Source of the DNA: Paragonimus westermani
Taxonomy: Eukaryota; Platyhelminthes; Trematoda; Plagiorchiida; Troglotrematidae
DNA length: 64,000 bases
Direction: 5' to 3'
NCBI GenBank assembly: GCA_008508345.1
Contig: QNGE01002353.1
Span: 40,215 to 104,214 of the forward strand
The notes beneath the pieces are model-generated. The model did no database searches and had not been told where the DNA came from. It was given only the letters and a program-made list of their open reading frames with translations. Position 1 is the stretch's first letter, and each line of letters begins with the position of its first letter. The position numbers and the translations under genes are program-made. Shown one piece after another: positions 1 to 11,736 of this stretch.

Positions 1-429
1 AGTCATTTCCTGCCTGACCCCTGTACGACAGAATCTCTGCTTTCATGCATTCACATAAAAGATCTTTGTCGGTCGGTCGGCTTTTGGGCACTTACAAACA
101 GCTTCTCATTGGTTTTGATGTTGATCCGGATCTATTGAGAATTTAAACTTGTTCCACTGTTTGTTTGATGGCTACAGTTCGAAAAAAGCGATGGAATAAG
201 AGTGAGCATATTTTTGCAGTTTCTAGTTTCTTTTGTGTTCGCACAGTTGTCATGACGGTTTTGTTCCGCTGGATCTATTCACAATGCTTCCATAGTCGCC
301 TGAGCAAATTTATCTGATAAGATGATTGACTGTTCATTATTGATACGTGGCCGTTTAAGGTGCATGCTGTTCTTAGTAGTGTGCTTAAACTAAGTGTACA
401 TATTTGTTACAGTTGAATTTGGGCTGAGC

Positions 430-640
430 TTCCGAATGCGAAACCATCGATCTAACGGTCAGCACGGTTACCCCATAAGAACATGATCCGATCGTAGCAA
501 GGATGTGCATTACACGAGTCCCAAAAACAGTGCGTTCTAGTTTAAAGTGTTTCGGTATGGCTTTCACGTGTCTCGGCGTCAGTTTAAGATATCTCAAAGG
601 GATTAAGCTGGGTTTCAAGAATGGACAGGGTTGCATGTGT
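430..640 (-). repeat. Dispersed repeat, copy 1 (left arm of an inverted pair)
   Basis: Read on the minus strand, this stretch holds a phrase like GATATCTTAAACTGACGC then CGAGACACGTGAAAG and CACTTTAAACTAG. The same succession appears on the + strand at about 700-830 and again near 54690-54890. It looks like a dispersed repeat with a short internal period (an approximate CTTAAACTGGA word after GAGACA). No coding capacity is evident. Boundaries are approximate. Confidence 0.5.
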
Positions 641-699
641 ACATGAGTCGAATGAAAAACACAGAGATGGGTTGGCTCTTACAGAGAGCAAGAGCACAC

Positions 700-830
700 G
701 GTCCAGCCAGATGTAAAGTTAGCTCGCCTGAATCTAGTTACCTTGGCCATCTTAAATGGACATTGAGACACGTAAAAGTGACAGTAAGACATATTAACCT
801 GGGACCGATAAAGTGCTTGTTTTCAGTACT
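700..830 (+). repeat. Dispersed repeat, copy 2 (right arm of the inverted pair)
   Basis: The segment contains GCCATCTTAAATGGACATTG, then GAGACACGTAAAAGTG, then AGACATATTAACCTGG. This aligns with the reverse complement of 540-610 at roughly two thirds identity by eye. The two copies face each other across about 60-120 bp, forming an imperfect inverted repeat just upstream of exon A. Confidence 0.45.
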
Positions 831-1262
831 TACTATCTGTATTGTTCTTGTGAATGCGAATGGAGTGATGTTCAATTTACATAGTTATGCACCAAATGGT
901 ATTTTCTTATAGTATATTACCATCTTTGAGTCGGTATCATCCTGAGCGTCCTTAATGTTCTCGCATTGAATTACTTTCCAAAAAGTACCGTTTTTGAGGC
1001 TGATCATCCTGTTTGGTCTATGCACTTTTTTCGCGACCTACCATGGTAAAATCTCTGTAACCTATGTTACGAATGTCACATTCGTAGTCCTGTGTCATGT
1101 CCCCACTTTCTTCCTTTGCTCTGGAGTGACTAAAATTTTCACTTCCCCAGTTACACTATGTTCACATTCTTTTCAAGGGCCCATCCATGTCTTTTCAGTG
1201 TGTTTGTGACCATACTCATAAGAACCATGGGGTATGTGAAAACGTGACACACTGTTTTGTAG

Positions 1263-1402
1263 AATTTCCGCCACCACCTCCGGACCTGTTTGGCACGGAC
1301 AACTTCGTGCTTCCACCGCCCCCACCCTCTGTGGACAATCGTACCTTGGAGCCCGGAAGTCTGAATCAGCCGAACCCACAATACTCTCCAGTTCAGTCTC
1401 GG
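1263..1402 (+). CDS. Host gene exon A: poly-proline segment with FPPPPP motif
   Basis: The exon is bounded by acceptor ..CTGTTTTGTAG (AG at 1261-1262) and donor GTTAGT (from 1403). It enters in phase 1 and leaves in phase 0, giving 46 full codons. The peptide starts [E]FPPPPPDLFGTDNF, then VLPPPPPSVDN, then an Asn/Gln/Pro-rich stretch ending SPVQSR. FPPPP with acidic residues on both sides is the classic ligand of Ena/VASP EVH1 domains, and PPPPP tracts also bind profilin and SH3/WW domains (family knowledge). In-frame sequence upstream of the acceptor is Cys/His-rich and unlike the exon, which supports the boundary. The upstream exon was not identified. Confidence 0.7.
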
Positions 1403-2172
1403 GTTAGTGGAATTTTTTTTAAATATGAGCCATGTTCCACAATTAGATTGTTTTGCTGTCTCGCGACATTAAGTCTTAAGTGTGAGACGTTGTTACTCTT
1501 TGACCTTTAAATTTCAGTCGCGTATTGTTTTTCGTTTATATGAGTTTTGAGGCTCCTACGATTATCCGGCTCTAGCCAACCTACGTTTTCTAAAGTTCAA
1601 TATTTCAGGTTGCATATGGGTCACACACGAATGGGTTGCTTATTCTTGAACAGAATTCTTCCATCTTATATGTGAGCTCAAACTCACGGCTGTCGGTTTC
1701 CTAGTTTATCTCGTTACCGCCTAACTAGTTCGCATTTCGATTACACATGCCAGTAACCACTTCGCGTTTCACGTTATCGCCAAACTGTTCTCTCCATTCT
1801 AAATTGGAGCAACTTGACGAGTAGAAGATTTTGGCTCTTATCACTCCTTTCTCTATAGCAGCTTCAGTATGGATCCTGAAAGTTACATAACTTCGACGGT
1901 GTAGTGTCTTAATTTGTGCTTGTTAGAGGCACAATGACAGGCTCTTACTTCAGTTTTGGATTCAAAGTGATCCACGCTTATAGTCTACTACTGACGTGGT
2001 CTCATTCAGCCCATGATAGCCATAACTGTAAGTGACCTCGTTCCACCTCGTGTGTCTTATTTGATGCTGAACTGTCGTTTGGGTACGTATTGCAACTCAT
2101 TCCAACGATAACCAATGATTGTTGACGGGTTCGTCTTTGAGGATAAGCATGATGCTGACGGAATGGTTTCTC

Positions 2173-2334
2173 GTAGGGGAAGGACTAGGCTGCGTCAATC
2201 CTGGTTGCTTACTCTGTTCAAAATGAGGAAGTACATTATTTGACTGTCAGTATTCGTGTGTGTCGTATTTATATGTAGGTTTGTTTTGACGATGATTTCA
2301 GTTGAAAGTAAGTGGTTGTTATATATATATATAT
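2173..2334 (+). repeat. Permuted repeat, copy 1 (order A-B-AT)
   Basis: Block A (about 2173-2262, starting GTAGGGGAAGGACTAGG) is followed by block B (about 2273-2320, ATGTAGGTTTGTTTTGACG to AGTGGTTGTT) and a short (AT)7 tract at 2321-2334. The same blocks recur in inverted orientation at 2945-3113, where the order on that strand is B-(AT)n-A. No coding sequence is recognised. Confidence 0.7.
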
Positions 2335-2944
2335 CACTTTCCAAGTATGGGGGGATTCGGAATCTGGTTTATATCGCAAATAACCTATCGACATCGTGAC
2401 TCCATGGAAGCATAAACTGACTGTGTATGTCAACAGAGACTGAAGCAAACTTTGAAGGTTCTAACACTCACTGGTAAATTGATAATCAATGAGTGGGACC
2501 AGAAAATTCCGTTCTGGTAACAACAAGCAACAATGTGCAATGTGGGAGTACCGCTCCCCCACTATCGAACTCTGCATCCCTATATCAAGCAGGACTCCCT
2601 GGGTTCAAGGCAAGGGAAGTTCGATGCAAATCGAACAGTCAAAAAGCAAGATAGGATGTTAGAGATAAACACGGACGAGTAAGAATAAACAATGTACAAC
2701 GCTCTTAGCATACAATAATAGAACTAGTTATAGTCAAAATCTATTCATATAGCACACCTGATGAACACCAATTTGAGCATCTAACAGAAACTTTCAAGGT
2801 AGGCGTTGGCAAAATCAGTTACAATGTAACGATTAAGCCATTCTTAAGCAACATGCTCAACAGCAAAGTGGAAAGTATCTGTCTTCGTGAGCGACCACTC
2901 GTCTCCGTGAATAAGATGCTGGAAAAGAGGGTTGCACACAGACC

Positions 2945-3038
2945 ACACACGAATATTGACAGTCAAATAAAATAATGTACTTCCTGATTTTGAACAGAGT
3001 AAGCAACCAGGATTGACGCAGCCTAGTCCTTCCCCTAC

Positions 3039-3069
<31 letters not shown>

Positions 3070-3113
3070 ACCACTTACTTTCAACTGAAATCATCGTCAA
3101 AACAAACCTACAT
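2945..3113 (-). repeat. Permuted repeat, copy 2 (order B-AT-A on the minus strand)
   Basis: On the minus strand, block B (about 3064-3113) comes first, then (AT)n at about 3039-3063, then block A (about 2945-3038). Identity to the copy at 2173-2334 is high by eye, with only a few substitutions and small indels. The changed block order shows that the units were once tandem or circular. Confidence 0.7.
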
Positions 3114-3117
3114 ATGA

Positions 3118-5541
3118 ATGCGAAAGAATACATGAAAAGTGGTGCAAACTTGCGAGCAACTTGGCGTGTAAAGGATTTCCGTGAGAACTACACAGGCCAG
3201 CAATACGAACGTCTTTCGTACTAACATCCCCATCCAAAGGTGCTCATTATTGTTTAAATTTCAGCCGGAAGGTCGGCAGCGCCCCGTCGAACTGAGCTTC
3301 ATGACAAAACTTCCATTTTCTGAATTTCAATCACGTAGTGGTTATCATGCTGTGTAAAATAGCCCAAGTGATGAAGTGGCATATGTAAAGATGTGTCTGG
3401 GTCAGCGAAGCTCGTGGAACGAGACCATTACGATGAGCGACCAGAAGAGTGTATTTCCTTCGAAAGTACTCAGTCGAACCTCTGGGGTAACGTTTCCGCC
3501 GTATACTGGCTATGTTTCAGACACTCCGGTGGTCGAAGCTAAACACTTTCGCGTTATCCTTTAGGCAGGTTTTCATTTTTGGACCCTGTTAAATAACTCA
3601 ACGTTCCGCGCGTGCGCTCAATCTGCACCTCGGACCCTTCCCATTAGCGACGTTGTTCCCTCCGACCTCGAAGGAAGCATGGGGAGCTAGGTCACAGGCG
3701 CTGTGTTCATTAAAACGAAGCGGGTCTGAGTTTCTGAAACATTTTATTTAGGTAATGAATAGGATGCGAGATCGCCCGGTTAGCTGGACGAGTGACTCAG
3801 ATGTAAAACAGAATTAGGAAATCAGGCCATTCTAGGGTAGCTGTGAGTTTGGTTACTAAGAATCCGTACATTTTCTGCCGATTACCAGACCATACTCCAT
3901 TTGGAGGACTTGTCTTCCGTTATTGTTTAAGACAGGTCTCCAGCGCACATGTTGCTTGGTGTTTTGTGTCGTATACAGCTTTCACAACGTCGAATATCAT
4001 GCTTTCCAGTTCTGTACTCCGTTTCGCATTCTCACATCTCTTATGCTTTCGAGATGAGCCACTGAGGCAACTGATCGCTCAAAGGAGTACACCACTGTTT
4101 CAGGCATTTTTAGAAAAATGGATACCTATTATTGGTACACTGCGAGGCAGCAACTGCGTTCTCCTTACAACACGAGGAAAATGTCTAATTATATAGATTG
4201 CATCCGGAACCCATTCTAACGTAGTATGGAAGCAGAGGATCGTATGCATCTTGACCTATCAGTAAAAATCTACCTACCCCCTCCCCTGAGATCATGTTCA
4301 TCAGTTTTGTGTTTTATGTTTGTATACACACACGTGTGTCTGTAGTTTGTATCTCTGTTTTCCCTGAGGATAAACACGAATTGAGACAGTGAATCAGGTT
4401 GACGATGAGTCACCACGTGGTAATAGGGTTTCTACGTCCAATCCACTTGCGTGTCTGTCTGACTTAATGTCGATCAGTTTGTTAAACCTGTTGACCAACT
4501 AAAGACTGGATTGGTGTGTCCTACTTGCCTATGGGAGTCGGTTTTCACCTGTCGGCTACTTTCGCCCACTGTATATAGTATGTATATGTTGTCGCAGAAC
4601 CTACTGACATTTTTGTACGAACTGCCGGTTTTCAAAATCTTATGTGTTTGTCTTTTGTGTCGAGCTCTCGTGACATGATAAAGTTCGTTATTTGTCTTGG
4701 GATCCTTGTCCTCCTTTGAAATTCTTTTATTATGTGGGTGAGTGATTGTTTTTTGGTTTGTTATTAATCGGACAAGTCCTCAACTCGGTTCTGAGCCCTT
4801 ACTCTAATGGACGTTTGCTTTCATTCCAGTGAATGTTGCACATAGGTTAAATGTTGACAAGCTGTTCCTAATCATGCGATTAACATCAGGATTTTGTTAT
4901 CATTGAGTTTACTCGAACTCTTCTATGTGAAGGTAGGTAACCGTATTCGACTTACTTTCCCATTGAATATATAGTAATTATCTTAATCGATGCAAAATCG
5001 TGTCTACTTTAGCTCTTGTACCAGTCTGTCCTCCGACCGTGTCTTGTTTTTTTCTCGTTGAATCCATTATCCACTTTTATGCTTCTCCGCTCATTGAGTG
5101 TGTACTTTGAACTGTGTTATAATCAAACCGTTGTGATGTTCATGACGTGTTGTCCTGAATCGTTCTGACATCTATGATCTCATCTTTGTCATCTAGCAAA
5201 TCTAGGTTTGAATAACAACTGTTCCGAGTCTCAACTTACGTGCCGCTTGCGATGTTGTGCTAGCTAGTGTTCATCTAAGGCGATGTACCGTTACCATTTT
5301 TTCAACTGACTGAATACGGTTTTGATACCTCAATCATTTCCACATTGACATAACCTTTAGCTAGTTAAGGTGAAACGGATGTTTGGTTTTCAGTCTGCAA
5401 ATTGTTCACGGCCGCGTGAAGTGACTAAAGTAGAGCATACGGTTAGTGACATCCGTTTTGGATTACCCTATCACGCTAACCGAAGCCAAAGGACGTCTGC
5501 TTATAACACATACCACAAGCGGCCTCCGCTGCACCACTTGC

Positions 5542-5581
<40 letters not shown>

Positions 5582-8500
5582 ATCAACCTAGTGCCCGGAC
5601 TGCTATAAACTAGTTGCGCAGTACACAACGGAGCCAGTCAGCGTTGGCTGATTAGTCTATCAGGTCAGTGCTAAACTGATTTTATGCTCTCCTAATCGTC
5701 TCGTCCAATAATCAGTAGTAATCGGGTTTCGTTTGGCCGTATATCCAGGGTCTCAGGACACAACATTTCGGGTGCCGTAATTCACGGATTCCTTTTCGTT
5801 TGTTTACTGATGCTCTGGGCTGCTGCCACCCGGAAGGAGAGCTCAAAGACTCTACAGAAACTGACGTAGTTGTAAAGAAATTCATGCATTTTAGTACTGA
5901 TGATTTCGGTGGAATACAGTTCACAAAGATGTCCTTATTTCTCATGTATGCAAGTCAGCCACATCGCACATCGTACCTGTCTGGTTCCGCATATTCTGTA
6001 CCAACAGAGTTGTGTGATCATAACGAGAATTCGAAAATCCTACCTTTGAGATTTTTTCCACTTGTTCCTGCCCACATTTCAAGTAATCACCTCATTCATT
6101 CCAGTATGTAAATATTCATTTCGCGTACACACCAACTATTAAGCAAGATAACGTTATAAATCCATTAGTATTCCTAATATGTTGCACACAGACACTCGGT
6201 GCTCGTCTTATCTATGCCATAACATTGACAATCGATGCGACTTCAGGCTCTGGTGCACAGTAGTGATGGTTTTGAAAACCAAGAAAAACTTTCGAACTTC
6301 TTCCAACCAGCTTACTTTATATTTTAACGAGAACTTTATTCTATGCCAATACAAATCGAATACACACTGTCATGAGTCACTGCATCACCCAGTTCATTCC
6401 GAACTGTCGATTTTGTTGTTGTCATTGACTACTTGATTACTGTAACGATTCCATTGATCAAGCGTTTCTGAACAGTATATAAACCTTATCATTTCGATGT
6501 GACTGCTATCTAGCACGTGTCTAATTACAGTGTTGCCTGAACGAAATCAGATATTCATCGTGGGTGTTCACCTACCATGATATGTGCAACGCATGAGCCG
6601 TTTGGTGATTGTGAAGATGAGGACAACTCCGATACTTGATTTGAGACTCACCGATTTTATCTAGACTCAGAGCTTCGTTGAGCTACATCAGAAGCGAACA
6701 CAGTGTGGTCACTTTACGGGATGCCAGTTTAATGCACAGTTTGATGAAGGTGTTCTATGTACAGAACTACCGTCACCCTTAAATCTCACCGGTTTACCGT
6801 TGGTTTCAGAAACCTCTCGCGAATCACTGAGAGCCAATTTCTATGTCCCTAAAAGCTGCCGGTGCACAGTTTCTTCGAGATTGCTGTCATATCCATATCG
6901 ACCATTTAAGTGATACATGCGTTTTCCCTTGCTGCAGTTAGCTTCTGTTCTTATTCAAACTGTTGTCTTTGAATTTTGTTATTTGTAAGAAGAGGTTATA
7001 ATCTGAAGTGTGTGACATCAGTTATTTATTCTTCAAGGTAGACAGCCGCTTAGCTGCCGATACAGATAAGTTGGATCTAAGGCCGATGATGCGGTGTTTA
7101 AGAGGTCCACGGGATGACTTTTATTTGCAGTGTTTTCAATTGTCTTTGAGTAACGCATACAAGAATACGGCTATGCCACTGGCAGTCTGATTTATTTTAA
7201 ACTTTGGCTTGACAGGATAAAAAAAGCCACTTGAGTCCAGCTTGTTTATAACTTTTCCCAATTTTCCTTTTTGTGAACATGTACGTTTTAATTGAGGATG
7301 GAAATTCATAGCAATCCTCGTCTGTAGAATCTACAGTGGCTATGGCAGTTTCATTGCTCCAGAAACCCATGACCATGACATTCGGTATCCATCGTCGACG
7401 AAGCGTGTGTGTTGTTTTATTTAACCAACCTACCTTGTAAGACCAGTATTCCTTTTCGCGGTTGTTGTGATAACCTTAATCTATTGGGCTGCGTACCACA
7501 CAATGTCGGTATGAAATGTCTCCTGTGCAGTTGAAGGATACAATTGAGGTGGTACATGAATTGTTTGAAGTGATCGATCTGGTGGACAAAATCTTCACGG
7601 TTCCCAGTCTAAGATAATCTCTGGAATTACCTTATATTCTGCCTCAATTAAAAGTATCAGGGCAACAGGTTACTTCAGGGTATTTGTTGGATAGTTAGTT
7701 GTCAGGTGCTTTCCGTGTGTCAGTTGGGTGTTCACTCAGGTTACGCTTCGAGTCGATCACGAATTATGAAGACCCGTGTTTATCTGTTTAGTACCATCTG
7801 GTAGGTTGGGAACTTAGTGATCGCTCAAATTCATTGTTGTTTAACACTTGTCCGTAGCTTAATTTCGTCATCACGGCTAAGGTTGCGTTAACCGGATTGC
7901 AATTGTAGTTGTTGGTTGAAGTCATTGCCACGGAAATCTGGATGTAAACCGTTTTTGTATGGAATCCTGTTTGGACTATGCTTTACTCAGTATTCATCGG
8001 GACTGAATTTTATACGTGTGTTCCACTTTCCTCAGTTTTGATGTCGCTTCCCATTGTTAAAACGTTAATGGCATATGAGGGTGGCACTATAAGTAGTTCA
8101 GGTAATGCGTGAACTTGTTATTAATCTACTATGGACTGATGTGGTTTATTTAGCGGGAACAGGCGCAGTTTCAGGCACTGGTTTTTCGTACTTTCCTACG
8201 TAAGGACACGCAGAGTATTTTTTCGCGTTAACCAAAATGTAAAATACGTTCTCGCAAGAAAGTATCTGTTCAAGCGCTTGGATAAAATTTTTTGCAGGAA
8301 CGTACCACAACTTTTGTCACTCCTCTAGCTCGTCTCACGGATGCAAGGTCGTCCTAAGTGTTCATTGACTGCGACTCATCGTCAACTATTGTATTCTTTG
8401 TCGGATTAACACCGCCTAGGTCCTGCCTCTTCTCAATTCTAGTATTTACTTAAATGAATTCAATTCACGTCGTAACATTCTATACATCCATGTTGAATAC

Positions 8501-9420
8501 AGTGCCAACAGTTTGAAGGCTTTCGTTGAGACAGCTGAATAAGTTGTTTGCGGAAATTATCCCAGGATGGAAGTGACAAAGATCCATATAACGCCAACGG
8601 TTGGTACTTATCATTGTCCCACGCCATCTTGCATATCCGTATAACATTGTTGGTGTTTAGTTTCACGAGTTTGCGTGTGCCGGCTAGCATGGAATGACAT
8701 TAGTTGAAGTGTAGTGTTTATGGAAGGAATTCGATGGAGCTATCAACTTGTATGTGGTGACAAGAAAATCGTGACAGTTATCTCACACTCAAAAAAGGGA
8801 CTTTATAACGGATAACTTTATACCGAGAGTAATTGTAAATGTATTTTTATAAACATCTGTAATGTTATTTGTATAAAGTGTGGGCATACGTTACACTGCA
8901 CGCCTCCGCGCTCATATCACCTCAAATTACAAGTCTACTAAGACTGCGTATGATTGTCCGTTGCACCAGTTCTAATCCGATGCATAAGCGAAACAGTTTA
9001 TTTCCTCTTTCACGATCATCGCGGTGTCTTTCATTTTCGATCATACTTTCGTTTCGTCTCTGATACGTTTCTTCGTGATCTACTATTTTTTGTGCATGTG
9101 TCCATCAAAACGAATGTCCATGTGTCTGTCGCGGTTTGTTGTCCATTGTTCCACTTTTTAGACAACTTTTATGGGCAGCTGGGCACAGATTTGTTCGTGT
9201 TGGCTCCTGGTGAAGTTGTGCATGTATGCGTACACACGTGCACACATTTTGGATGTGCTAAACAGCATTACACTTAGTCAGTTGGAATCGAATTACTCAC
9301 TGTGGATATTTTATTGCGTGATTTACAAGCTGTATGTTCAAATGATGTTAACCATACGTGCGCTTGTATCCCTAAGGTTCTCGACCTCTCTTTTTCATGA
9401 ATACCTCTTTTCTTGCTTCG
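3118..9420. other. Intron 1 interior, no gene recognised
   Basis: Only short chance open frames are seen on either strand (for example 3843-4196 and 5800-6111), with no phase-compatible splice borders linking them to the host gene and no recognisable motif. The (TA)n tract at 5544 is the only clear feature. Confidence 0.5.
5544..5578. repeat. (TA)n microsatellite
   Basis: A pure TA dinucleotide tract of about 35 bp. Similar tracts occur at 3039-3063, 14643-14680, 14739-14771, 20072-20094, 46664-46699 and 58916-58950. In this kind of genome such tracts often mark 3' tails of non-LTR elements. Confidence 0.95.
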
Positions 9421-9439
9421 TATTTCGTCACACTAAGCA

Positions 9440-9517
9440 CTCTTTACTGACGCTGCGGCCGACTGGCGTAAGCTGTGAGGTGAGCAGATGATGACCTGGC
9501 GTAGACAGATGAAATCG
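9440..9517 (+). pseudogene. RTE-1 retroelement, left fragment of a split 3' end
   Basis: Reading from about 9447 in one frame, the sequence gives ALFTDAAADWRKL, a stop, then GEQMMTWRRQMKS. This matches the C-terminal part of RTE-type reverse transcriptase as seen in the copy at 25083-25740 (ALFADTAIDWCKV, then MTWRREMKS). The frame stops abruptly at 9517 and resumes at 13288 with TTCACGAAGGGG (FTKGLATVG). So 9518-13287 is a later insertion. The upstream limit is blurred by decay. Confidence 0.75.
9505..9517 (+). repeat. 13-bp target-site duplication, left copy
   Basis: ACAGATGAAATCG occurs here and again at 13275-13287, directly flanking the inverted PLE pair. Removing one copy and the intervening DNA restores the RTE reading frame, as expected for a true target-site duplication. 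Confidence 0.85.
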
Positions 9518-11735
9518 AACGGTTCATTATCAGTTTCAGAAGGATCAGGTCAATTGTACAAATTCTTGATGACTGTTAAGATAGTGGTCACGATTACGTA
9601 ATCTGTTCGGTCCGGACGTAAACACCAGGCCATGGAAGATTCAGTGTTTATACGAAACGTTTTGAACACATAGTGGGGGGAGGGTGAACGGATGGCTATG
9701 GCTTCCGCGACTACCAGTAAGCGCTCTTTGACATGTTTTGATTGTAAACCCGGTGCGCGATAGATAGGACGAAATGAGTCATTGAGATCGATTGAGTGGT
9801 TGGACTCCATGAGGTGTGCAGCGATAGAAGACGAGCAAGATTTTGACAAGCCCCGAGTTAGCCACACTGGATGATGCTGCCGAATGCGTTCGGATAGTCG
9901 CCGTGTCGTGCGGTCTACATAGCTCGTTCCACAGGAACAAACAAAATGATATACACAGTAAGAGGCAGCATGAACGGGCAATACATCTTTCAACGGAGGA
10001 CGCAAAATCGGTATGGAACTAAACTGGACTCGCAGTTTTGCAGCAAAATAGGTCTTGCTTAGGACTATGCTAAGTTTGTTGCTTATATTCTTGGAGGCAT
10101 TGTCGCCCTTAAAAGGCAATGAAATATAAACAGACTTCTTCTCTAAGGTGTGTGGATTGTCTAATTTTGTGCCACTTAACATATGTCTATGAATAAACTG
10201 TTCAGGATAGCCATCTTCAACTAGGACTTTAAATATGAATCGTTTTTTCTTCTTCCAGGGTATCGCTCGAGCATATTTTCGTCGTTCTATCTACCATACA
10301 TCGGATAAGGTTGATTTTCTGTCTTAATGGTACAAAACTATAGAAATTTGTATACTGTCCGGTCCACGTCAACTTACGGTGCACTTTCCTCTGTATCGTC
10401 CCATCTGAGCGGCGGGACAGGAAGACGTCTAGGAACGAGATGCCGTCCTGTGACTCAGGCTCCATGGTGAAACGGATATTCTTGTGGGCTGAGTTGAACC
10501 GTCCCAGTATTTCTCAAGGGCTTATTGATTCATCCGTTACGCAAATAATGTCATCTACATATCGCTTGTAAAGAGTAAACGAGTTAATCTGAGTTGCTAG
10601 CGCTCCACTTTCAAGCTTTGCCATAAAAATATCAGCTAGTAGTGGTCCTAATGGTGACCCCATTGCTACCCCGTCCTTTTGTCGATATAGTCTACCGGAA
10701 AATTGAAACTGAACATTATAGGTACAACGGTATAACAACCGTTTTAATTCTTCCACCGGCAATCCCACATTTATGGAGTTGTTCTCAAGATAATCGCCTA
10801 GAAACTCGATTGTTTCCCTGAGCGGCATATTAGTGAATAAGGATATTACATCAAGCGAGAATATTCTTTTTCTCGACACATTTAGTTCCTTCAGGATTTT
10901 AACGAATTCGAATGAATCCCTCAAACTGTGGACTGCTAGCTGTCTCCTTACCGGCTCTAACATCCCTGCTAGCCATTTCGCCGTTGCATGATACGGGGAA
11001 TTACTCATGTCCAAGATCGGTCGCAAAGGTATTCCACATTTGTGGACCTTGGGCAAACCGTAAAGTCTAGGAATAACAGTGTCCACTGGTCTGACTTTCG
11101 AAAACGTACCTGAATCGATAAGTCCCATCTGTTTCAAGCATAGCAACGATTTCGTGAAAGCCTTCTCTATGGTCATCGTCATATCCTTCTCGTTGTCTAT
11201 CTTTACGAACTTGGTTGTATCTTCCAATAACGAGTTCATTTTGCTCAAGTAGTCAGCCTTATCGAGAATGACGACTCCTGCGCCTTTATCAGGTTCGGAG
11301 ATTATGATCTCCCCGTTCCGCCTTAGCGATGCAATTGAAGATAAATGCTCCCTTGTCAGTAAGTTCCCGACTATTGGCTTTCGAGCAAAGTAATGATAGC
11401 AAGATTGAACTAACGTGGCCTTGAACATTTCTACGTTTAATTCTGATGATGGCTGAAGATCACTCAGTTGGTCATAGAGGTTCTCGAAATGAGTCTCTAA
11501 ATCTAGTTGTTTAAACCTACGCATAGGACAGAAAAATTTAAACCCCAATGACAGTACTTCAAGAGTGGGCTTATCCAGTGTTAAAGATGAAAAGTTATGC
11601 ACGTACCGTTCGGGGTTTCTCGGAAATTCTGCCTTCGGCTTAGCTGGATTGATTTGATTACGCAGTTTCGCTTCTCTCTTATGTCGCATTTTGGCCACGA
11701 TTTGTTGCACGTAGGTTTCGAATTCGACGACCTCA
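9518..11735 (-). pseudogene. PLE-1, left arm: Penelope-like retroelement, RT plus GIY-YIG, broken
   Basis: A minus-strand PLE copy. Penelope-like elements encode a reverse transcriptase fused to a GIY-YIG endonuclease and insert by target-primed reverse transcription. Starting at 11735, the RT part shows the N-terminal YVHNFSSLTLDK region, YGLPKVHK, motif A (FSLDVISLFTNMP), motif B (GVAMGSPLGPLLADIF) and catalytic YVDD (YKRYVDDIICVTD). A TGA at 10514-10516 interrupts it, followed by SQDGISFLDVF. A frameshift follows near 10228, then the GIY-YIG part with CSCGTSYVDRTTRRLSERI. The 3' end is at 9518, next to the target-site duplication. The 5' end is missing. The endonuclease motif has Asp where family members usually have Gly (YVDRT versus YIGRT-type), which may be a further lesion. 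Confidence 0.9.
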
Positions 11736-11736
11736 N
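11736..11736. other. Single N at the centre of the inverted PLE pair
   Basis: One unresolved base sits exactly where the two inverted arms meet, so the exact junction is not established by this sequence. The window has only one other N that I noticed (14738), and it also sits at a duplication. Confidence 0.95.

Noticed and set aside
5800..6111. + strand open frame of 103 codons in intron 1
   Set aside because: Also open on the minus strand; no motif or splice phase fit.
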